Assembly: GCA_049999725.1 (NCBI GenBank) | Contig: JBNGIS010038702.1 | Coordinates: forward strand, 1 to 50,287 | Direction of reading: 5' to 3' | Length of the DNA: 50,287 nt | Origin: Haplomitrium mnioides | Lineage: Eukaryota; Marchantiophyta; Haplomitriopsida; Calobryales | Shown here: positions 42,291-50,287 of the stretch, piece by piece | Layout of the letters: every line of letters begins with the position of its first letter | How positions within the stretch are numbered: the first letter of the stretch is position 1 | Translations under genes and position numbers: made by a program | Notes under the pieces: model-generated | What the model was told of the DNA's origin: nothing | What the model saw: only the letters and a program-made list of their open reading frames with translations | Databases searched by the model: none

Positions 42291-43440
42291 CAGATGGATA
42301 CAATTCACTCAAGTGATGGTGAAGAGGTTGATATACCTACTTTGCAAACACCTGGTGTGCAAAGAATGCAGGATGAGGTATGTAGATCTACACGTATAAG
42401 GTATCCAATAAGGAGGTTGAGTTATGATATTTTTTCTGCACGTCATTATGCATATATGGTGAAAGTTATACAGGATGTAGAACCCACTTGTTTTGAGGAT
42501 GCAATTGGCTTACCTGAATGGGAGTTAGCTATGGATGAGGAAGTGAATGCACTTGATGAGAATGAGACTTGGAAGCTAACACCACTACATGATGGAAAGA
42601 AAGTGATTGGTTGTAAGTGGGTTTACAAAGTTAAGCATAATGCAGATGGTTCGATAAGCAGGTACAACGCTAGACTAGTAGCCAAAGGATATGCTCAGAT
42701 ATATGGGATAGATTTTGATGAAACATTCAGTCCTGTTGTGAAGATGGCAACTGTAAGAACTCTGATTGCTATGGCTGCTGCTAAGAGATGGGATTTACAT
42801 CAGATTGATGTAAAGAATGCGTTTTTGAATGGAGAGTTACATGAAGAAGTGTATATGGAGCAGCCATAAGGATATGTACACCATAAGTTTCCAAATTATG
42901 TGTGTAAGTTGAAGAAAGCTTTATACGGATTAAAGCAAGCACCAAGAGCATGGAGAGACAGAATAAGCAAGTTTTTACAAAGTATTGGATTTGTCATCAG
43001 CGAGGCAGATTACTCTATGTATGTGCAAAAAACGAATACAGGTTTGGTCATCATAGTGATATATGTTGATGATCTGATTATTACAGGTGATGATAAGTTG
43101 GAGATTGAAAATGTTAAGAAGAGGCTTGGAGCAGAATTTGATATGAAAGACTTAGGAGAACTTATGTACTTCTTGGGTATAGAAGTAATAAGATCACAAC
43201 AAGGTATTTGGTTACTTCAACGAAAGTATATTTTGGATATGTTACAGAAATACGGTATGACAGCATGTAAGCCTATTTCTACTCCACTTGAACAGAATGC
43301 AAAGTTAAGAGCTGATTTGGGAGATGAATTGGAAGATCCAACTGTGTATCGGAAAATAGTTGGAAGTTTGATTTATGCCACTTTGACAAGACCAGATATG
43401 TCTCATGATGTGGGAGTACTCAGTCAGTTTATGCATGTGT
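42291..43440 (+). pseudogene. Copia B reverse transcriptase
   Basis: Blocks: WELAMDEEVNALDENETWKL, CKWVYKVKHNADGSISRYNA, HQIDVKNAFLNGELHEEVYM, a TAA at 42867 where Gln is usual (EQP-GYV), ALYGLKQAPRAWRDRI, VIYVDDLIITGDDKL and MYFLGIEVIRSQQGIWLLQR. The YVDD box is intact. The linker between VYMEQP and YGLKQ has normal length, unlike Copia A. Confidence 0.9.
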
Positions 43441-44063
43441 CAAGAAAGCCACATTTAGATGCGACAAGGAGAGCATTACGTTACTCAATAGGCACATTGA
43501 ATTATGGTTTATTTTATGCATACGGAGTTGAAGTAAAACTTTTTGGATATATTGATGCAGATTGGGATAGATATACATATGACAGAAGATCTACAAGTGG
43601 TTATGTTTTCAGTATTGGAGGTGCTGCAGTGAGTTGGAGTAGTAGGAAGCAACTTACAGTTGCTTTGTCAAGCACAGAAGCAGAGTATAGAGGAGCAACA
43701 ATGGCTGCATGTGAAATAGCTTGGCTACGCAAGCTATTGTCTGATTTAGGACATGATGTGCAAGAGCCTCTGACTTTGTATTGTGACAACATAAGCAGTA
43801 TACAACTGGCAAACAATCTGGTGTTTCATGCAAGGACGAAACACATTGAAGTTCATTACCATTACATACGAGAGAAGGTACTTGAAGGTGAAATTGATTT
43901 GGTGTATGTGAATACAGATGAGCAAGTAGCTGATATTTTTACAAGGTCAATAGGTGTAGAGAAGCTACATAAGTTTCGAACAATTATGGGAGTGCTTGAC
44001 ATAGGCTTGAGCTTGAGGGGGAGTGTTGAAATACCAAGCTCTATACGTAGCTCGCTGGGATGA
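43441..44063 (+). pseudogene. Copia B RNase H and Pol end
   Basis: GYIDADWDRYTYDRRSTSGY (Asp), LSSTEAEYRGATMAACEIAW (Glu), LTLYCDNISSIQLANN (Asp), HARTKHIEVHYHYIREKVLE and EQVADIFTRSIGVEKLHKFR. It is open from 42900 to the TAG at 44061-44063, running about 40 bases into the 3' LTR. All acidic catalytic positions are kept. Confidence 0.9.
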
Positions 44064-44280
44064 CGAGTAGAGACTTATTTTTAACCCTCTTTAGGGTTAG
44101 TTTTGTTAAGTTAATTTAGGGTAAATTTAAATATAAATACAGAGCATGTAGAGAGAAAAGTAGGGAGATCGAAGAGAGAGCGCCGCCATGCCGCAAGCCT
44201 CTTCCCTTTTGTAAATCCGTTGTGTTGAATACGATCTCTCATATTTGCCTCCAAAGATTTATCTCCTCGATTTCTTTAAA
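44024..44280 (+). repeat. Copia B 3' LTR
   Basis: 257 bp, ten mismatches to the 5' LTR including the final CA changed to AA. Preceded by GAGGGGGAG (44015-44023). Confidence 0.95.
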
Positions 44281-45954
44281 AGCTTGTAAGAGTCACACAA
44301 GTACCATTGAGGGAACCTAGCAGACACAAGCCCAGGCCTGGAGACAACATGGACCAGAGTCTCCACATAGTCTCCACACCCTATGTCTCCGAGAGACCAT
44401 CCAGCATTTCATCAAATCTCATTCTCAATTCATCAAAGCCTTGAGTCAATTGTTAATCTCTGAAACCAAAGAGAAGAGTCACCTCCTAACGGCAGGAGAG
44501 AAAGAGTTCATGTTTGTGTTCCCAAAGAACAAAGGTTATGTAATTCTGTCCAAGTCCCATGCTACAAGAAAAGCTATAGTGAGCCTCGTGACAATCCATG
44601 TTTCAGTGCACTTTGTTCTTACGCAGACTCTACACTGTGATTGCCCATCTCTGTGTTTACTTTCAAAGCTCTTCTCCCTCGAGAATCACAGTCTGTGCTT
44701 GTCAAGAGTTTGGTTGTTCCTCACGAGAAGTACCGCCTCAGAAAAACAGCGGTGTGAAGTGCAAAGAAAGGATCAAGTGAGAAAGCTGCAATGGAACAAT
44801 CACCAAGCAACTGGAACTCGAGGAGGAGTCTATCGGAAAGCAAACAACAACATCGTGGACTACACCAACGAAGGAAACCGCGAGCCTCCGAGCAAGGCAG
44901 AAGCAGATCACCACACCTTAATCAAGTAGGATGGGGGAAGAGACGCAGCGAGGAAAGCAGGTCCAGCAAGAGTCGAGGAAAGCAGACGCAACACCAGAGT
45001 CAATGAAAACAGAAAGCTTGGAAGCAGCCTTACTACTGATGAAATAGATCCGAAGGAAATGATCTTACGAGAAAAAGACTTCTTGCGCACACGCAGAAGG
45101 GCTCTGTCCGAGAGTAGTGGCACATAGAAGACTTCTCACCGAAAAGCATCTACTAGAGAATCTTGGCTGAAGTATATTCAAAAGAAGTGTTCTAACAGGC
45201 AAAAGACTATTGAGGAAAAGAATGAATGGAAGAGTCTTTGTGGAAGCATATTGGCCAGCGTCCTTGTGGAAGCATCTTGGTACAGCATCTTTGAAGGAAG
45301 CATTTTGACAGATGGAAGTCTGCTAGTGGATGAATCTGGGCAGAAAACTACTGACTTACAGGATGCGCATTATGAAAGAATCTTTACAACAGCACTTTTT
45401 TGGAAGAATCTTTGTGCAACGTCATCTCGAGTAAGAATCTTTGCAAAAAAACAATTTGGAAGAATCTTGGTAGCTGACAGAGGAAATGTCCTTACGAGTA
45501 GAAGACTGCTAATGAAATTGAGCAGACAAAAGAACCTTAATGAATCTTTGCATCTTTGAAAGGAATCTGCAGATCTTGATAGAAGATGGGCGCGAGAGAG
45601 TGCAAGCCAATCCTATCCCACTAGCCCAAATATATTTAGACTCACTGGGATGAGAGTGTATCTCTGCAGTGTCATTGAAGGGGCATGTTTGCAGGAGGAT
45701 GGCAAGAAACCAGAAGTCTGCCACCAACAGCCACCAACAACCTTTAACTCTTAGCGCAAAAAATGAACAACACTCCTCAATCATTGCAGACAGCCCCAAG
45801 GTCTGACTGAAGGATACAAGGCAGGGAAGGATTCAAGAGAAAAGAGGGCCGAGGAGGTCTTCTTGCCAAGAAGGGAGATTGTGGCATCTATAGCGCCTAT
45901 AGAGAAACATTGGGTTTGTAGGCATATACTCTTAATAGAACAAAGATGGGCAGC
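44281..45954. other. Unassigned region with degenerate short repeats
   Basis: No known gene. Between about 45150 and 45560 the motif (A)GAATCTTTG recurs every 25-40 bases (near 45383, 45408, 45440, 45466 and others), looking like an old tandem repeat. The open frames 44441-44929 and 45251-45559 show no known domain. Confidence 0.4.
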
Positions 45955-46479
45955 TGTCACGCCCCTCCTTCTTTTGTTAACACCCAAATATGCTCCTTAA
46001 GAATGAAAAGGTGACAAGGGATTACAGGGTACTTTATATGAGATGGCCCTGGAATCCAAGTTATCACTTTCAGGTCTTGTCAAACCTGAGCTTTGCTCTC
46101 CATGGCCTTTCTTTTACCTGCAGTCACCACGACAAAACAGACCCACACTCTTCTCCACACAACCACCAAGAAAACACACTTTAACTACTCTCTCCTTGCA
46201 GCCAGCAAAGACTTCTCGCCTATGATATGAGTTCACAATGTAAGATGTACAATGCCATGGAGGGGGCTGACTACAGTTCTGTTCCGCTGCGCCGCGTTTC
46301 CTTTGCTTGTAATGGTCAGCAACTCTAGTCAGCTAGGAAGCTAAAGTATTCTTATGCTAATATGAGATTCCAACCAGGCTAGCTACTATGGCACTCTCGT
46401 TCTACACTTCACTACAAGCCTCTCTACTCTTAGAAATCCCAATGGCATATCTACATGCACAATAAAACTGAAATCACCT

Positions 46480-46620
46480 AGCACCATCAGCAAACAAACA
46501 CTCCCACATCACCCAACCACATCGCCTAGCACCATCAGCAAGCAAACACTCCAACATCACCCAACCACATCGCTTAGCACCATCAGCAAGCAAACACTAC
46601 CATATCACCCAACCCACATT
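46480..46620 (+). repeat. 48-bp tandem repeat, about three units
   Basis: Units start AGCACCATCAGC at 46480, 46528 and 46576; the third is partly decayed. It lies within the left inverted-repeat arm of LTR-E and accounts for part of its extra length. Confidence 0.85.
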
Positions 46621-47275
46621 GAGGTATCTTGCATTCTTTTCCCACTCACACACCCGCTCTAGATAGTTTTCTGTCAGCCGGTAAGTTGGAGCACTAAGCT
46701 CAATTCACGAAATCAGGAGCACCACTCGCCACATTGTTCCATTTGCGAGTGTGAAGGCATCTCAGGAACAACTGATTACCTCAAACAGCTGATTAAGAGC
46801 AGGGTGCATGAGTCCTGGGAGGGAAATAGGACCATGGTGGAGGGGAGGAGGAAGGTGAGCAGTGATCGCCAGCCAAAGGAGGTGCCCCATTCTCAAGTTC
46901 AAATCAGGCCAACGGGAATCCGTGGGCCTAAGGAGGATGCGGGGGTGGGAGCTGGGGAAAAAGAATAGAGCAGACACCCATGGCAAGGCGATCGCCGGAG
47001 GAAGAAGCAGGGATCAACAACAAGGACACCCGAAGGCACTCCGAAGAAAGGGCAGATCGCGGGGGTCCTACAGCGGCCACAAATCGGGAAGCAAGGATCG
47101 GGAGCTGACAAGAGGAGGTAAGATCGTCACGAGGGCGAGCAAGGCCAAGGAAGAGGGACGCCTCGATCCCGCAAGCAACAGCGAACCTGCAGAGGCCGAT
47201 CGAAAGCTCCAACTGAGTTGGTAAGTTCTGACGGAAGAGTGGAGTCCCCGAGAGGTCTCACGAGATTTTACGGAA

Positions 47276-48505
47276 ACGTGGCGTCTCCAGAGCCTTCGCA
47301 GGATTCCACGGACGACGTGGCTGCAGTAGGAGGCCCGCGAGTTTGCGGAAAGGCGCCTCCCTAAGTGGGGTTCCGATCCATCTTATGACGTGGGACACCC
47401 CGCTTAAGAGGGATCCGCGAGACCCCAAACAGGGGAGCAAGGAGGAAGGCCCGAAACAACGACTTATCGCGGGTCTGGCCGAAGGAAAATGGAGGAGTGT
47501 CGTAAGGGCAATACATTGCAGATCCAGGAGGAAGAGGAGTGGAGAGTCGAAAGAGGGACAGATCACCTAGCAGACTGAGTAAGAGCGAGTGAAGGCGAAA
47601 AGTCGACTTGTCGGCGACCCGGTTCAAACAAAGTGCTGATATCAGTGGGGAAACAGCGATCCATCACAAACTGTCCAACGGGAAGAAGGCTGAGCCAGAA
47701 GGGCGATATGGCGCCAATCCGGTTGGGGGAAACAAAGGGTACACCAAAAAGACGACCTATCGGTGAATCGGGTGGCAAGATGGGGCAGCCAAAAAATCAA
47801 GACAACGCCGGTACGACCGACGGAGGAGCAAGCGCAGCCGAAAGGGGGATTCATCGTAGCTTCGGCCGAACCTAGGGCGAAGCTTCGGTGGGGACCAACG
47901 GCAACATCCGACAATTCGTCAGAGGGACGAACGGTCCTAAGGGGCCTGACAGTGCCTATATCGAGCTTTCTCAACAGATAGCAACGAGAGCCTCAGGCGC
48001 ACGCTTGGTTCTTATCTCAAGGGAACGACAAAATGGCGACGACTGGCACCAGTTCTTACTCGGCAAGTGCAGGAATTCAGCGGAGAGCTTCGGAAACGTG
48101 GCACGCTGAGAAGCAAGGAAGGGTTTACGGGGGTCAACATCGGATGGAGGTCAGCACGACGGTCCGCCTACCCCTTTGCGGGGCGGCGGCGGACGGCGGC
48201 CTTCGGATGACGTGGCGACTCCAGGGGCCCCGAAGCGACTCACGGGACACGCGTCACAAGGAGGATAGTTCATCGGACCTCGGGCAATATGCGGGTCAAC
48301 TGCGGAAGGAGTAGTCAGCGCATCGGTCCGCCTACCCTCTTGCGGGGCGACGGCGGACGGCGGTGCAGCGGAGGACGTAGCATAAGGAGAGTAAAGTGGA
48401 ATCTTCACGGGATCCTGCGGAATCTCTTCCCGCAAGGTTCCCCGTTCTTTCCGGGAGGATTACCATTATACCAATCTTTCTCGCTCAACTGAGAAGGCAC
48501 GTGGC
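47276..48505 (+). promoter_or_regulatory. Five ACGTGGC motifs in LTR-E
   Basis: Exact ACGTGGC at 47276-47282, 47315-47321, 48096-48102, 48210-48216 and 48499-48505. Same motif as in the other LTR copies of the family. bZIP-type ABRE/G-box role is inferred. Confidence 0.45.
48161..48370 (+). repeat. 164-bp-spaced direct repeat in LTR-E
   Basis: GGTCCGCCTACCC starts at 48161 and 48325, each followed by a GGCGGACGGCGG block. It is the GC-rich counterpart of the 123-bp unit at 8475-8890. Confidence 0.7.
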
Positions 48506-49307
48506 GCGATTTCCTTTCTCGTTCTAACTGAATTACCTAACGAAAGGGGCACGCGTCGTTTCCCCCCACTGCGAGCTCAACGGGCATAACGACCTTCTCT
48601 TCGAATCGGGCTCGCGGGGTGGAGCGCTCGCGAGGGGAGTATATCTTGGCAGCCTTCGAATTTCTTCGCGTTGATGCACGGGCGTTTGCAAGAAGCGACA
48701 ACGACCGCAAGACAAGTAACTTGCGCATGGTAAGGCAGGAGTGGAGAGTTCAGTGAGGAGACGCGTGAAGCAGGTGTACTAGCTCCAAGGGGCCAGGGGG
48801 ACTCGGAGGTGGACTAGAGGGGCGACGAGAATCGCAGAGTGAAGAGCTGTGGATGCTCGGGCGATCCATGTGAACTCGTCCTCGCCGGTGGACCAGAGCG
48901 GAGGTGTACCGATACGTGAATTGAAGGAACTCTTGGTCTACTGAGAACTAAGGAGGGGCTGCCAAGTGAGGAGCTTGGAGTGTCTCGGCAATTCCTTGTG
49001 CACGCACATCAGCCCAGAGTGTTCGGAGGACACTCTGGTGTGTATTTTTCTTCAAGTGGAGCTAAGAGGGGGGGGTTGTGCTAGTGCCTGCGCACTGCAC
49101 GGGATGACCCGTTGAGGCTCGAGGGTGGAGTGGGCTACCTGCGGCTGGTAAAGCTGTCTTCCATAGGTGGAAGTCAAAGAAATCCTCTTCTGAGCCTGAG
49201 GAAGTAAAATCATGGCTTCTAGCAATGGAAGTAGAAAACTATCTAGAGAGGAGTGTGTGTGGGTTGCTGGGCTGCAGGTTGTAAGGCAGCAGGACTCATA
49301 AGGGAAG

Positions 49308-49315
49308 TATAAATA
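49308..49315 (+). promoter_or_regulatory. TATA box of LTR-E
   Basis: TATAAATA after GGGAAG, about 670 bases before the LTR end. Its direction agrees with the LTR body and with G2/G3 coding order, which sets the transcription direction of the LTR family. Confidence 0.55.
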
Positions 49316-49989
49316 CTTAGAATTCCAGAGGGCCTTCAAGGACTTTTTTTCTCTTGTACATTGTATATATGTGTTTGTTCATATATGTGTAGATAGATCT
49401 GTATTTGGCATTGCAGTTCTGCAGGTTTAATAGATTAGGAGACATCGGTTCAGCTGACCAGACCTTAGGACACACTTGAAGGGGGAGTCCAATCCCTTGA
49501 CACAAGTCTGGTGTCCTGGGGGTGAATGCTCCTTGTTCCCGATTCTGTTGCATAGTTAGGAATTAGAGCATGTTAGGATAGTTAGGAATAATTGCATCAG
49601 CGCTAGGACCACCTTGAGAGGGGGAGTCCAGCCCTTTTGTAGTGCTCAGCTGCGCAGGTCACCATTTCCATTCTGCCCAAGCACGAATAAGGTGGCAGGG
49701 CCTAAAACCTTGGGTCCTAGGAATAAAGAGGAAGAATCACACGAATACAACCTGGGTATTATGAATGTGGACCTGTGATAGGTTGAATGATTGACTTGAG
49801 AGTGAGAGGAAGAAGAAAGAGAAAAGCATACCATACCTGTAAGGGAAGGAAGAGTCCTTAAGGTCTGAAAGTGGTAACTGGCAAGGAGCCATCTCAGAAA
49901 AGAACCTGAAAGCCCGCAATCTATCCTCCCCTGCACTCGAAACAGGGCCTGAAAGGTTAAGGCCTGAAACATGGGAGCGACATTTTCCC

Positions 49990-50287
49990 ACTTCGATCCC
50001 TGGAGGGTCTTGATTTTACTTCCATAAGCTCAGAAGAGGTCTGAATAACTTCCATCTTTCGAAGATAGTCCTTTTGACTGTTGGCCAACCCACTCCACCC
50101 AAAGCCTCAATTGGATCTTCCATGCAGTGCGAGGGCATTAACGTGGCCACTCCTCCCCTCAGCTCCACTTGATTGTTAAACCATCAGTGCCCCCCCCCCC
50201 CCCCCACCCCCTTAACCATTCTTGGGATTGATGCTCCTGCACAAACCATAGCTAAGACAACAACATGACCCCCCCCCCCCCCCCCCC
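49990..50287 (-). repeat. Inverted Gypsy LTR fragment at the window edge
   Basis: Reverse-orientation match to the 49.06-49.23-kb part of LTR-E (GATTTTACTTCC, CTCAGAAGAGG, CCCACTCCACC, GCAGTGCG and AGCTCCACTTGA in order). It contains a run of 16 C at 50190-50205 and ends in 19 C at the window end. Confidence 0.7.

Larger units (their letters stand above)
39366..44280 (+). mobile_element. Ty1/Copia element B, complete but decayed
   Basis: A 4,915-bp element with 257-bp LTRs (ten mismatches, about 96 percent), an initiator-Met primer site TGGTATCAGAGC (39623-39634), one Gag-Pol frame (39753-44063) and a polypurine tract GAGGGGGAG (44015-44023). The frame holds five in-frame stops but no frameshift. 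The Pol sequence resembles Tnt1/Tork-like plant Copia (WYVDSxASNHMT, IDVKNAFLNG, YVDDLIITG, VFHARTKHIEVHYHYIREKV). Confidence 0.95.
45955..49982 (+). repeat. 4.0-kb Gypsy LTR, complete, with terminal inverted repeats (LTR-E)
   Basis: Starts TGTCACGCCCC and ends GGGAGCGACA. The two ends are related in reverse (TGTCRC, TTAAC, GAGATGGC, TTACCACTTTCAG-like blocks), weaker than in the 7466 copy. The block TCTGTCAGCC at 46670 ahead of the body start at 46750 matches that at 7680 ahead of 7759. No matching target-site duplication (GCAGC left, TTTTC right). No coding region adjoins it, so it is a solo LTR or a rearranged remnant. Open frames within it are not genes. Confidence 0.7.

Noticed and set aside
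39753-44063. Stops in the Copia frames as reassigned codons or RNA editing (U-to-C)
   Set aside because: All three stop types occur, and reverse editing is known for plant organelles, not nuclear retroelement RNA. Ordinary mutational decay explains them.
46862-48492. Open frames within LTR-E (for example 46862-47224, 47642-47974)
   Set aside because: They lie in GC-rich LTR sequence on both strands, overlap each other and have no domain or homologous frame in the other LTR copies.

Overview
This window looks like nuclear DNA of a land plant. It carries plant-type Ty1/Copia and Ty3/Gypsy LTR retrotransposons, and its only convincing host gene is a secreted bulb-type (GNA-like) mannose-binding lectin. 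The host species cannot be fixed from the sequence. The mixture of non-chromovirus Gypsy elements with very long LTRs and a short intronless lectin would fit a non-seed vascular plant such as a fern or lycophyte, but that is only a guess. Identities and alignments quoted below were made by eye.

Layout. (1) 1-1083: remnant of a separate LTR element with an RT/RNase H fragment. (2) 1084-24 kb and 45.95-50.29 kb: a nested cluster of one Gypsy family. It consists of a long LTR at 1084-2708, a minus-strand internal domain (G1, 2709-7465), a complete 3.2-kb LTR (7466-10680), a plus-strand internal domain (G2, 10681-15532), a truncated LTR (15533-17.3/18.02 kb), a minus-strand deletion derivative (G3, 18.02-22.14 kb), another plus LTR (22.15-23.99 kb), and on the far right a 4.0-kb LTR (45955-49982) followed by an inverted LTR fragment running off the window. 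All Gypsy coding regions are broken by stops, frameshifts and deletions. (3) 25212-33185: Copia element A, with 166-bp LTRs and TSD GAAAA. (4) 33186-39365: low-copy DNA with a 39-bp tandem repeat and the lectin gene (36011-36484, minus). (5) 39366-44280: Copia element B, with 257-bp LTRs, a canonical initiator-tRNA-Met primer site, and one reading frame interrupted by five stops. (6) 44281-45954: unassigned.

Four things stand out. Copia A contains, inside its reverse transcriptase, an in-frame array of eleven GPxVP-type repeats whose DNA/RNA forms a short hairpin in almost every unit; the stems differ between units but change in matched pairs, so structure seems to be kept. The Gypsy family's LTRs carry long terminal inverted repeats (about 220 bp in the best copy), seen in at least two diverged copies. 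One Gypsy internal domain (G1) lies backwards relative to the LTRs on both its sides. The Gypsy LTR bodies carry repeated ACGTGGC (ABRE/G-box-like) motifs.

No gene set here works together as a host pathway. The retroelement genes encode the usual Gag, protease, integrase, reverse transcriptase and RNase H, but none of the copies seems able to make a full polyprotein.
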